Below are positions 19,698-30,250 of a stretch of 64,000 bases of DNA, one piece after another (position 1 is the stretch's first letter; each line of letters starts with the position of its first letter). Source of the DNA: Mastigamoeba balamuthi (lineage: Eukaryota; Evosea; Mastigamoebida; Mastigamoebidae). The notes under the pieces were generated by a model. It saw only the letters and a list, made by a program, of their open reading frames with translations. It did not search any database and was not told where the DNA came from. Location: positions 124,001 through 188,000 of the forward strand of contig CACRSC010000033.1 in NCBI GenBank assembly GCA_902651635.1, in the 5' to 3' direction. Position numbers and translations under genes: made by a program.

Positions 19698-22457
19698 TTA
19701 GAGCTTCTCCTTACGTTGCTTGAGCAGCGCCGTGCGTGCGGCCTTCAGGTCCGCGGGCGTGGCCTTTGTCTGCCCGAAATTGGCCGCGGGCTTCCCGTGC
19801 TTGCTCGCGGCCAGGTTGAACGGGAGTCTCCCCTTGTCCTTCCCGTACAGGCTCTGCGCGTTCATCCGTATCACCGGCTCGCTGGGCTTCGACTTGGCCA
19901 GGCTCCTATCGACGGGCTCGAGCTCCACGACGTTGATGTTGCCACTGGTGGGCAGCCGTTTGAGTTACGATATACTGCCCTGAGGTTGTCTTACATCTTG
20001 CGCGTGGCAGGCTGGGGGGCCTTGGGAGCAGCTCCGTCCTGAACGCGAGCCTTCTTCAGCGGAGGCTGCTGCGCAGCCTTCTTCGTGTTGGCAACGTCCC
20101 TGGACTTGGCCGTCTTCACCGCCTTCTCCGTCTCGAGCCTGGAAAACGCAATGATTTGTGTCACTTATTGCCCTTGTGATAGCGCTGATTAGTCGTTGTG
20201 AGTTGTACGAACGCGGTCTTGAGAGCGCCCAGCGTGCTGGCAGACAGGGTGCCAGGAGCCGCTGGAGCCTTCTTTCCACTGGGGACAGCGGCGGCCTGTG
20301 CCTTCTTTCCCGCAGCAGCAGTATCCTTCTTCGCGGTGCTGGGCTCAGCGGGGGCCGCCTTTGCAGGGGCGGCAGGAGCCCTCTGGCTCGCGTGGTCGCC
20401 GAACGCCGCCTTGCGCGTCTTGGAAGCAATCTGGGACCTGGACGACAAGTGTGAGACAAGCCGTATCGGACAGGGAAAGCTGCGTACTTTGTCGCGGCGA
20501 CCTTCTGGATGGCGGCAGCAGACTGGGCCTGCTTCTTGGCATCCGCGGCACTGACCGTCTCGGGCGCGTCGTCGTCATCATCATCATCATCAGCAGGCTG
20601 GGGCTTCTGCTGCTGCTGAACGGGGGCGGGCTCTGCCGGCGGCTGCTCCTTCTGAGGCGTCTTGCTCTTCTTGGCGCGCTTGGCCGAGGGCTCGGAAGCG
20701 ACCGCGTCTGCCTGAGGGGCCTCGCTCTCCTTCGCGGGAGTCGCACTCTTCTGGGTCTGAGGGGTCTTGCTCTTGTTCTTGCCCTCGGCGGGGGTTGCCT
20801 GCTTCTGCGGCGTCTTGCTCTCCGCAGGCGTGGTCTGCTTCTGGGGGGTCTTGCCCTTGGGCTGAGCGGGGGTTGCCTGCTTCTGCGGCGTCTTGGTCTG
20901 CTTCGCGGGGGTCTTGCTCTCGCCCTCCTGCACGGCCTCGCCCTGCGGGGCTTCGCTCTCCTTCGCGGGGGTCTCCTGCTCCTGCTTCTTGGGTGTCTTG
21001 CCCTTGCTCTTCCTCTGCTTCTGGTCGTCCTCCTTGGCAGGAGTCGCCTCCTTGGCAGGCGTCTCCTGCTCGGCGGGCGTGTTGCTCTCTGTGGCCGCTG
21101 CCGGCGCGGGAGTCGCCTGCTTCTTGGGCGTCTTGCTCTTGCGCTTCGAGGGAGTGGCCTCGGCCTCCTTCGCCTGCTCCTCCTGCGCGGGTGCAGACTC
21201 CTGCTGCGCCGCGCTCGTCCTCGCGCGCTTGGCTGGCGAGGGCTCTGCGACAGCCTCGTCCTCGCCCTGCTTCTGGGGAGTCTTGCTCTTGGCAGGGGTC
21301 TTGCCCTTCGGCTCGGAAGCCTTCGCGGGCGTCTCCGTCGCGGCCTCTGTGCTCTCGGCCTCCTCCGTCGCAGCCGCCTGCTTCATCGGGGTCTTGCCCT
21401 TGCTCCCCTTGCTCTTGCGCTTGCTCGACGCTGGCTCGGGGGTCTCCTTGGCGGGAGTCTTGCTCTCGGCCTCTGCCTCCGCGGGGGCGGGAGTCGCCTC
21501 GGCCTTCTTGGGCGTCTTGCCCTTGGCCGGCGTCTTGCTCTCCGCCTCTGCTGCCTGCGCGGGGGCGGGAGTCGCCTCGCCCTTCTTTGGCGTCTTGCCC
21601 TTGGCGGGAGTCTTGCTCTCGGCCTCTGCTGCCTGTGTGGAGGCGGGAGTCGCCTCGGCCTTCTTGGGTGTCTTGCCCTTGGCGGGAGTCTTGCTCTCCG
21701 CCTCTGCTGCCTGTGTGGGGGCGGGAGTCGCCTCGGCCTTCTTGGGTGTCTTGCCCTTGGCGGGCGTCTTGCTCTCCGCCTCGGCCTCCTTCGCGGGCTC
21801 CGATGCCTCGCTGACCTCGGCGGGCGCCGCCTCGGCCTTCTTGGGTGTCTTGCCCTTTCCCGTCTGCTTCGCGGGCGTCGCCTCCTCCTGCGCCTGGGCC
21901 TGGGGCTCCTCGGCGGGCGTCGCGGGGGCCTTGGTCTTGGGCGTCCTGCCCTTCCTCGGGGTCCTCGTCTGCTTCGCGGGCGTCGGCTCCGCCTCCTGCG
22001 CCTCCTCCTCCTCCGCGGCCTCGGCAGGCGTCTCCTGCTTCCTCGCCGCGACGCTCTTGCGCTTGGCCTCCTTGGCGGGCGTCTTGCCGCCCTCTGCCGC
22101 CGTCTTGGCCTTCTTGCTCGGCGTCTCTGCTGCCGCGCTGCTGCTCTCCTCCGCCGCCTCCTCCTCCTCGGCCGCGCGCTTCTTCGACGCCGTCGGGGTC
22201 GCCGGCTCCTCCTCCGCCTCGCCGTCCGACTCCTCGCTGCGCGCACGCTTCGAGCGGCCCTTCTTGGCCGTCGTCGTCGCCCCGCGGCGGCGCGGAGTGC
22301 GCGCGGGCGTCTGGGCGGCGGACGCCTCGGGCTCGGCGCGCGTGCGGCGCGAGCGCAGCGTCGACGACATCGCCTTCTCCTGCTCCTCGTGCTCGTGCTT
22401 CTCCATCAGCCTCTTGCTGCGCCTGATGCCGGCGTGCGCCTCATCGCTGCTGCTCAT
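19698..22457 (-). CDS. Lys/Ala/Pro/Thr-rich repeat protein, chromatin-type
   Basis: Exon 1 (22457-20488) encodes ~656 aa, and three more exons (about 20437-20246, 20138-19995, 19944-19698) bring the total to ~850 aa. Exon 1 begins MSSSDEAHAGIRRSKRLMEK and continues with dozens of TPAK, TPKK and TPQK motifs, including a near-perfect 26-aa tandem repeat. Composition and SPKK/TPKK-like motifs recall histone H1 tails and nuclear AT-binding proteins, so chromatin association is a fair inference. The C-terminal exon (NINVVELEPVDRSL...KARTALLKQRKEKL) is less repetitive and may be the conserved part. The donor of intron 2 is ambiguous; 20245 is the one that keeps frame. Confidence 0.75.
21480..21860. 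repeat. 78-bp tandem repeat inside the Lys/Pro-rich gene
   Basis: Copies start near 21511, 21589, 21667 and 21745 with an exact 78-bp spacing; a fifth, longer copy begins near 21844. Each unit encodes 26 residues built on SKTPAKGKTPKKAEATPAP. Copies differ by only a few bases, implying recent expansion or gene conversion. Confidence 0.9.
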
Positions 22458-22625
22458 TTTCTCTGGCGGGAGCGTAGCTGGGGCTCTTCTCTTCTCTTTC
22501 GATTTGCGTCACTACCAGGGCAAGATTTTGGCGCCAAAAGCACAGTAGATCCGCGGATCTTTTCTGGCGCGCAAAAGTACTTTAAATCTGTTGAGAAATC
22601 TCGGCGTATTGCTGGGTTCTCTCTT
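22458..22625. other. short intergenic spacer
   Basis: 168 bp between two tandem minus-strand genes, with CTTTAAA and GAGAAATCTC sequences about 120-150 bp before the start of the Lys/Pro-rich gene. No coding exon was seen. Confidence 0.3.
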
Positions 22626-23391
22626 TCACGGCTTGCCTGCCTGCTGCTGCTGCTGCTGCGCGCTGCCGCCCTCAGCTGCCGCCTGCGTCTTGGCCTTCTT
22701 CTTGTGCTTCCTCTTCTTCTTCGCCGCGCCCTCGGCCGGCGCCGCCGCTGCAGCGGCACAGGCAGCCCCGGTGGCGCCGTCGTCGCCCGACGACCCCTCC
22801 GCCTCCTCCTCCTCGTCGCCTTCGCCAGTGTGCTCCATCGACTCGACCTTGCTCTGCGACTCGGCCGCCAGCAGCACGCTCGAGACCTGCGTGTGCCCCG
22901 CGCGCTCGGCCTCGTACATGGCGCTGTGCCCCGCGGCGTTCTTGGCGTCGGGGTCCGCCCCCGCCGCCAGCAGCGCCCTGACGGCCTCGGCGTGCCCGTT
23001 GAGCGCCGCCCAGTGCAGCGGCGTGCTGCCCTCGCCGTTGCGCGCGCTCACCAGCGCCTCCCTGCGGCCCTCCGCGGCCTTGAGCAGCACCTCTATCACC
23101 GCCGTGTGGCCGTTGCCGCTGGCCATGTGCAGCGCTGGGCGCCGGGGGGGAAGGGCGTCGGTTATGGCGAACCGAGAGAAGGGGCGGAAAAAGCGGGCGG
23201 CGCGCACGGGTGTTGCCGCGGGTGTCGGTGGCGGTGGAGACGAGGGTGGCGTCGATGCCGAGGATGGTTCGGATGTCGTCGAGGTCGCCGTAGCGCGAGC
23301 ACTCGAGGAGGGCCTCGGGGAGCGAGAGCTCCTCGCCCTCGCCGTCGTCGGCGTCGGGCGCAGCAGCCGCAGCCGCGGGCTTCGCAGACAT
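22626..23391 (-). CDS. ankyrin-repeat protein with Lys-rich tail
   Basis: Two exons (23391-23208, 23134-22626) give 230 aa. Joining them restores NTPLHMASGNGH, a canonical ankyrin start. About three repeats span residues ~30-155 (TPLHWAALNGHAEAVRALLAAGAD). An acidic stretch (GEGDEEEEAEG), an Ala-rich segment, a basic cluster (KKKRKHKKKAK) and poly-Gln follow. The ankyrin stack plus acidic and basic tail resembles the small nuclear/cytosolic ankyrin proteins typified by yeast YAR1. A ribosome-biogenesis role is possible but unproven. Confidence 0.82.
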
Positions 23392-23422
23392 AGCGTCAGG
23401 TTTTCTAATTCTGATGTCATCC

Positions 23423-23432
23423 GAGATATTCC
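23423..23432. promoter_or_regulatory. GAGATATTCC promoter element (candidate)
   Basis: Lies 32 bp upstream of the minus-strand ATG at 23391 and matches the GAATATC/GAGATATC family seen before other genes. Confidence 0.35.
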
Positions 23433-23912
23433 TCCAGATCCTTGCCCACCGCCCGCTACGGCCCGCCCGACTGAATGCGGCCACGGCCTCCGCAAACTCC
23501 AGGAATTCCGAGTGATTCGACTTGTGGCTGCCCTCCTGCCACTCAGAGAGGTGGCAGAAGAATTGGATATTCATCGCGGGAAACCGGTGGCAGGGCAGTG
23601 TCCCGGTCTGCCGCGGTCCTGTTGGTGTGACGGCTGAGTGTGAAATGATGCCTTCAGCGCCCAGCACCACAGAGTCCAAAGAGGATGTCCACTGAGGTCA
23701 GGTGCATAAGGAGCGGAAATGCGACCTCCCAACCGATACAACACCGCGAATCTGACAGTGGCGGGGCGGCCATGCGTGCCGCTCACCGGAGCAATCGGGT
23801 CAGTTACCGGGGAACCGCCCTACATGGGGCAGGGGTTCCTCGCCACCGGTTTCACTGGTTTTTCAGTTTGTCAAAAAGCGAAAAAAGGCAACAGCTCCGG
23901 CGTGTCCCGCAA
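23433..23912. other. intergenic, divergent promoters
   Basis: About 480 bp between the ankyrin gene (minus) and the receptor kinase (plus). No exon was recognised. An A-rich stretch with CAAAAAGCG lies about 40 bp before the kinase start. Confidence 0.35.
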
Positions 23913-26900
23913 ATGCGCGTGGGCGCGATCGCGGCCCTGCTCGCCGTCGCCGCGGCCGCCGCGGGCGCCACGCGGAGGTCCTGTGCGCGCCCCGTCGGCT
24001 ACTCGTACGAGTTCTACCTCGGCGCGCACATGTCGCTGCCCTCCAACGACTGGATCGACTACACAGGCACTCAGCGACCCCCCACCCCCCACATCCACTT
24101 CCAAGCACCCCTCGCCCCGGCCCTTTTGGCTCGCGGAGACCCATTTCGGGCCCTAACCCTGCCAGTTGGCCCGCATTCACTTCCAGTTCCTGGATACAGA
24201 TATCCTGGCCGATCTCTGATGTCTGTATATATATCTCTCTCTCCCCGCAGGATTCTCCTACTCCGCGTGGGTCAAGCCCTACGCTGTGGCCGGCAAGTGG
24301 CAGGGCGTGGTCGGCAGCGCGCGCCTCGTCGACAACACCAACGCCGGCCTCGTCGTCTCCCTCGACCGCATCGTCTTCCTCGCCGGGAGGAACTTCACGC
24401 GCTGTGTCTCCGAGCTCTCCTACCCCACCCAGGCCTTCACATGGACCCACGTCGTCGGTAGGCGTCTTTATGACATCATATCACAAAAATCTGAGACCCG
24501 GTGGGGGCCACTCCAGCGGCGTATAACCGGAGCGAGAGCGGCGGGACTGGGAGGCTCTACGTCGGGGGTAAGCTCGTGGCAGAGGCCCGAGGGCTGGGCC
24601 CGTGCACCGTGAAGCAGGTGCCGTTCTACATCGGGCGGCTGACCGACGGCAACGTGGACCAGCGGTACAATGGCCAGCTGGACGACGTGGCCGTCTGGGA
24701 CGCACCGCTTGGCGCTGCCGACGCCGTCGCGCTGTTCACGGGGCCGCCCCTGACCGGCTCCGAGCACAGCCTGCTCGCCGCCTACGTGTCCTCGGCCGGC
24801 GACCTGCGCGGTGGCGTCGTTGCCGACGTCTCGCCTTACAGGCGCAACGCGTCGGTCGTCCAGGGGGCCGAGGCGACTGTTGAGCCCCTGTCGAACTCGA
24901 GCGTGCTGTCCACTCGCGCGGACTGCCTCGCCCTGTCCTGCGACGGCCTGTGCACACCGCGCAGCGACGGGGCCAGCACGTGTGGCGACGGGGCCGTGAC
25001 GGGCGCCGAGCAGTGCGACGGCGGTCAGCACTGCACAGAGTGCGCGTGCGACTCGGGGTACGTCCCGCGCGACCTCGGGTGCGTGCAGCCGCGGCCTTGC
25101 AACACGACGTACAACGAGAACGTGTGCGTGCCCAAGCTCGTGGGCTGCGACAACTGCCCGTGCCTCGTCGGCCCTGGGAAGGACTGCTTGCTGGGGCCTG
25201 CGCAGGGGTGCACCCTCTACGACTTCCCGATCCTCGGCGTCCAGCTGTACTACGAGACATGCATGTCGATGTGCTTCCGCAACGACACGCTGTGCAGGGA
25301 CTTTGGTATGTCCATGTCCGAGCCCCCGACTGGGTCGCTTTGTCTTACGGAGTCGGCCCTCCGATTAGCTCCACAGCGCTGCATGATGCAATACAGCAAG
25401 GAAAGGTGCGAGGCCTCTGGCTGCTCGTGGTGCGCGGGCATGTGCCACCAGTCGTCAATTGACTGTAGACGTACGGAACTCCTTTGTCTGCCTCGCTCAA
25501 CCGTACGGCCACCAGCGGAGTGCGGAAACGGTGTGATCGACGCTCTGCTCGGCGAGGTTTGCGACAACGGGGTTCTTGTCGGGTCACAGGGCTGCAGCGC
25601 TGACTGCAAGTCTGTCTCCCGAGGGTGGACCTGCTTGTCGGACACCTGCACGACGCACTGCGGTGACGGCATCACGGCGGGCAGCGAGCAGTGTGACACT
25701 GGGACCGATTCAAAGGGCTGCCGCCACGACTGCAGGCTTCAGCGGGGCTACGCCTGTAATAACACGTTTGAGCCGTCGCTCTGCACGTGCGTGGCACCTG
25801 GTGGCTGCTCCGAGCCCGGTCATCGTCTGCCGGCTGGCGCGGTCGCCGGTATTGTCGTGGGGTCCGTGGCGTTTGCGGTCTTTGTCGTGGCCAGTCTGGC
25901 TCTGGTTGTCTTCATCGCCTACTGGAGCCACAGCAAGTAAGGCCCCTTCTCGGGTCCGTACACAGCTCACCATGCCACCGCCGCAGACATGCCAAGTTCT
26001 CCCAGATCGGGCTGAACTCGACGCTGAAGTCATCGTCATCTTTTCTGCAGCCGTTTGACCTGAAGGAATCGACCTACGTACCCCTCGACACGGTTCCTTT
26101 CACTGTGAGAGCCGACCTTTGCTCCTTCACTCCTTACGTCTTTGAGCAGATCGATCCGTTGTGCATCGAATTCAACAAGGGGAAGGAGCTGGCACCCATC
26201 AACACTCCCCTCCGATGCAGCATCGCGTTCTCCTCGCCGTCCAAGAACACCTACTGGCACCTGTTCGCCGACCTCTCGGACAAGTACAAACTCTCGTTCT
26301 CGGACGACAAGGGGCTCCTGCGCAAGGATGACCGAGTCGTTGTGACTGGGGAGCTGGTTGTGTGCTGTACCACGACGATCGCCACCAAAGTTGGTGTTCT
26401 CTGGAGCTCCCGTGCGTCTTCCCAAACGGCCGAAGACAGCAACCTAGGTTCTGACGACGCGCTTGCAGGGCCCATTATCGAAAACCATGAGCTGATGCAC
26501 ACCTTCCTGGACCTGAGGGCGCAGACAGTGCGCAGCATTTTGCTGGACCCGGACGAGATCGTCTTGACCACGCCCTCTATCGGAGAGGGGACAAGTGGAA
26601 CCGTACGAGGAGGTTTCGCACTGGCCCCCTGCTGACAGCGCTTGCTGCAGGTGTACAAAGGGACGTACATGAACCAAGACGTCGCCGTCAAGGTTCTGAA
26701 GTTCCAGGACATCGGGGACAAGAAGCAGGAGTTCGTCAGAGAGGTCTCGGCACTCGAGGGCCTGCGCTCTCCTTTCATCGTCGAAGTACTTCATTTTCGC
26801 GTCTGTTGTTTTCTCATGCGCTTCGCTTGTCTTTGGCAGTTCCTCGGATCTGTGACGATTCCTGGGAGGATGTGCCTGGTCACCGAGTTCATGCCCCTTG

Positions 26901-27859
26901 GAAGCCTGAACGCGGCCGTGCGCAGGGAGAAGCTCCCTTTCGAGTTCAAAGTGCGGTCGGCATACGACTGCGCACGAGGGATGACGTACTTGCACAAGTC
27001 CAGAATTATGCACAGGTCAGTCCACGGCATCCTCAAAGTCATCAAACTCAGCGCGCCGTGCAGGGACCTCAAGCCAGACAATATCCTCGTGGCGTCCTTC
27101 ATTGTCACTGCTCCTGTCGTGTGCAAGATCACGTGCGTTCGAGGTCCTTTGTTTTGTACTTACGTCTTATAAAGGGACTTTGGAACAACTCGAGAGGTGG
27201 CTGAGTGTGCACAGCACAATTTCACCAAGGGCATCGGAACGCCTGTGTACATGTACGGCTTGCTCGTTTTCGCTTTAACTCACGCAAGTTAGGGCGCCCG
27301 AGCTTCTGGACGGTGGTGACACCTCTTTCTACGATTTCTCTGCCGACGTGTACAGCTTCGCCATACTGCTTTATGAAGTCTTCGTTTCCGCAGACCCATA
27401 TCCGCTGTCCAAGTTCAAGCACTCGTGGGGTAAGCTCAGATGTGTTTAGCGTTCGCCTAACTCGACTGCCAGATATCTGCAACTATGTCACTCAGGGAAA
27501 CGTACATTGCCAATTTGCATTGAATCAATCAATGCTCACTCATTTTTCGCAGAGGCTTCCCATCCCCGAGGACTGCCCCGCCCCTTATGGCTCATTAATT
27601 CGGGATTGCTGGGATGCAGACAAATCCAAGAGGCCAGGTAACAACTGCCGCACTTGCGTCAACTAATGTTCCGGCAGACTTTCCCACAATCTCATCGAGG
27701 CTCATTCCCATGCTCCCGTTCAAGATCGACACGACACCCACCATGACCGTGGATCTCGCTTCGGTGCAACACAACCGTCCCCACACGGCGAGCAGCCCTG
27801 TTGATGCTACACTGCGCAAGAGCGACCTCGGTATCGCCATGGCGGGGAACACTGTATGA
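23913..27859 (+). CDS. receptor-like TKL protein kinase with LamG-like and Cys-rich ectodomain
   Basis: Fourteen exons close to ~1059 aa: 23913-24066, 24251-24457, 24517-25305, 25369-25470, 25516-25936, 25987-26602, 26651-26785, 26840-27015, 27064-27132, 27175-27252, 27293-27429, 27473-27501, 27553-27637, 27678-27859. A signal peptide (MRVGAIAALLAVAAAAAG) precedes a LamG/concanavalin-like domain (~50-200), then Cys-rich repeats of the type CGDGxxxGxEQCD. One TM helix lies at ~522-553 (VAGIVVGSVAFAVFVVASLA). A beta-rich juxtamembrane region leads to the kinase: GEGTSGTVYKG, VAVKVLK, HRDLKPDN, DFG and APELL, all catalytic residues present, so it is probably active. This layout matches amoebozoan transmembrane kinases. 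Intron 1 starts with GC; intron 4 is 45 nt and could be read through. Confidence 0.88.
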
Positions 27860-27897
27860 TAGACACACGTGTGCGGCACATTCCCCCTTTCCCCCCC

Positions 27898-27903
27898 AAT
27901 AAA
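27898..27903 (+). promoter_or_regulatory. AATAAA polyadenylation signal
   Basis: AATAAA stands 39 nt after the stop codon of the receptor kinase, between two convergent genes only 127 bp apart. Confidence 0.6.
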
Positions 27904-27986
27904 CTATGTGTGAGGCCAGGATTACCCCTTTGCACGTTCTCTCGGTTGATTGTATAACGCGCTCTTGCGGCACCGTGTTCCCTTCT

Positions 27987-29517
27987 TTAAGGAGACAGCT
28001 GCACGACTATGCGCTGCAGGATTTCGTTCTGTCTGGCGCTCAGCAGGTACCACAGCTCCTGCTGAATCCACTTGGCGCTGGCCGCGTCTCTCTTCTCGCA
28101 CGACGTCTGTTGCCGTGCATAGTCAGTCGAGAAAGAATGACGAGCAAGGCGGGCAAACCGAGAGGTCGGCCAGCAGTCCGAGAAGGCAGCTCGAGTCGGC
28201 ATCGGTGGCGCCGACAGCCCTCTCGGCGGGTCCTCTGTGAGCGTACGATGCGTCCTCTGCAGCGGCAGCAGTGTGAGGCAGAGCGGGGCCAGAGCCAAGG
28301 AGCGCACCAGGCAGCTTGGCGATGTAGTCGCTGGCCTGCTGCAGGTCGCCCTGGAGCAGCAGCACCAGCACCAGCATCACGCGCGCCTCCACCAGCGTGA
28401 CGCCGTTGTCCGACGACGCCGAGCGCGCGTCAGCGACGTCGGCAGCGGCAGTCGCCGCCGCGAGGCCCTGCGCGGAGGCGTCGGCCAGCGCGTCGGCGTC
28501 GACGGCCAGCGGGTTCGTGCCCTCGACCGGCGACATGGACCCCGGCGTGTTGAACGCGAGGACCCCCGTCTGCGGCGACAGCAGCGCGCTGACCGACAGC
28601 CTCTTGGCCGACGCCGACGACGACAGCGACGACGGCGTGGAGGCGGCGCTCGTCGTCGACGACCCGGGCCCCGTGACAGAGAGCGCCGCCATCGGCCGCT
28701 CGGGCGCTGGCAGGGCGACCGGCGGGGGCGCAGCCGTGGCCGCTGCCTCCTCTGCGTCGTACGAGTCCGGGGCCTCGGAGGCGATCTTGATGATCCAGTT
28801 GAGCTCGACGCAGGCGGCGATGTAGTCGCAGAGCTCCACGTGGGCGTCGACGGCGAGCCACAGCGCCGCGACGGCCGCCGAGTGCATGTCGAGCGCCTGC
28901 AGCTGCTCGGCCGCCCTGCACGCCAGCGCCGCCGCGTCGCCCAGCCGCCCCAGGCGCTTCGTGAGCGCCGCCATCTCAGCGACGGTCGCCGCGCTCAGGG
29001 CGCCCAGCTTGCGCGTCGCGTAGGCGTCGGCCGCCGCCACGTAGCACGCCGTCGCCTCGTCGAGGCACTCGTCGTAGCACGGCATGTTCATCGACGACCG
29101 CTCCAGCTCCGCCAGGTACATCGCGTGCCCCGCCTCGCACAGCGCCGCCGCTGCGGGGTGGGTGGGGTGGGCGAGTCGCGTTGTGAGCTCCGTTGAGTTC
29201 CGTTGTCGTTGGCCCCCAACGCGCCTTCGCCGGGCTTGTTGCCGAGGGCCTGCTCGCAGCGGGACGCGGCGAGCTCGCAGAGGGCGGCGTGGCGCTGGGC
29301 GCCCTGGGCGGCGAGCGAGGCGGCGAGGGCGCCCACCTCGGCGGCCACCTGCGAGTAGTTGGGCTTGCGCGACAGCAGGCGCCTGCGCTGGGCGGCCGCC
29401 CGTGCGTGAGCGGTGGGCGCGCCCTCAGGGGAGGGAGGGAGGAGGGAGTGGGCCGTGCTTCTTGTAGAGGCGCTGGGCGATCTGGTTGTACGCTTCGACG
29501 AGATGCCTCTGCTCCAT
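27987..29517 (-). CDS. F8A1: HAP40 / F8A-like huntingtin-associated protein
   Basis: Four exons (29517-29459, 29382-29225, 29150-28159, 28106-27987) give 442 aa; human HAP40 is 371 aa. Matches run the length of the protein: YKKRLLSRKPN (human LKKRFLRKPN), CELAASRCEQALGNKPGEA (human CQLAVARCQQALFHGPGEA), TPR-like helices (LGRLGDAAALACRAAEQLQ), a disordered Ser/Ala insert at ~230-310, then LVEARVMLVLVLLLQGD and a final helix ending WYLLSARQNEILQRIVVQ (human WPLLTAEQNHLLHLVLQ). HAP40 forms a stable complex with huntingtin, so a huntingtin gene is expected elsewhere. Introns 1 and 2 both begin with GC; only that choice restores frame and the spacing of the human protein. Confidence 0.85.
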
Positions 29518-29893
29518 TTTGCTCCCTCGCCCCCCGCGCGTGTCCAGTCCAGGATTTGCTCGGGCGGTGCAACACAGATCGCGGACGAGAACCACGAAAA
29601 TCTCCACTCTCACTCACTCTCTGTTTATGGGCCCAGTTCCAGCAACAAGCCCCGTGTAGTGCAAACAGGGCAGTTGAGACAGGCGAGGATGGGAGTGGTG
29701 ACAGGTGTGGGGGCATGTATAAATGAGCTAGGGTCCGCAAGAAGGGCGATGGTCGCCTGTGCGTTTGCGAAACTCGCCCGCTGCCAGACGAGGAAACAGG
29801 CGCCGACATTTCCTCGGTCGGACAGTAACAGAGCCTGACAGTCGACACGCATGTCAACAGACGGCTACCAGGCACACGAAAGGGAAAGAACTC
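29518..29893. other. intergenic, no gene seen
   Basis: 376 bp upstream of the HAP40-like gene. There are short open frames without codon-use or domain support and no clear motif. It abuts the left arm of the inverted duplication. Confidence 0.35.
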
Positions 29894-30247
29894 ACTTGAA
29901 TCGCGACGCAGAGCTCAAACACATCCGAATGGAAGAGCAGCACTCGGGAGCGGTTCAGACAACGTGATGCCTGCTGGTTCCTTGTTTCTTCCGGCTTTGG
30001 ATCTGTTTTCGGGGCAATTTGGTTTTCTTTTCTGGATTTCGGGGATGAACGAGGGGAGGGGCGCAGCGGGGCTGATCTGTGCTTCGAGTGGCGTGTTCTT
30101 CACTGGCAAGTGGTGCAGCGGTCTTTGCTTAAAGAAATGATGACGGCGGATGCGGGTGGGCGCTGATTGGTTTGCACGCGACCCTACGTCACGGCCAGGA
30201 GGAAGAGATCGTGTGTGACATCACCCGCGGAGAATATCTTTCGGCAC
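29894..30247 (+). repeat. left arm of inverted duplication
   Basis: This segment is the reverse complement, at roughly 90% identity by eye, of 31826-31650 followed by 31245-31083. Relative to the right arm it lacks about 405 bp (junction near 30075) and has small indels at 30098-30135. Its outer part resembles a 5' flank, and its inner part carries the end of the coding domain found in the right arm (HATLRHGQEEEIVCDITRG). It looks like a decayed copy. Confidence 0.8.
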
Positions 30248-30250
30248 TTT

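Noticed and set aside
19965-20160. Read-through C-terminus of the Lys/Pro-rich gene (RDGEGGEDGQVQGRC frame)
   Set aside because: Splicing in the other frame gives the Lys/Ala-rich LETEKAVKTAKSRD and connects to a good GTAAGA donor and the next exon.
20298-23393. 1031-codon plus-strand open frame
   Set aside because: Antisense shadow of the Lys/Pro-rich repeat gene and the ankyrin gene; its Leu/Arg/Gly composition is what the complement of GC-rich AAG/CCN repeats gives.
25471-25515. 45 nt in the receptor kinase read as coding
   Set aside because: Length is a multiple of three, but it has GT/AG ends and its removal restores the DCRPECGNGVID motif typical of the repeat.
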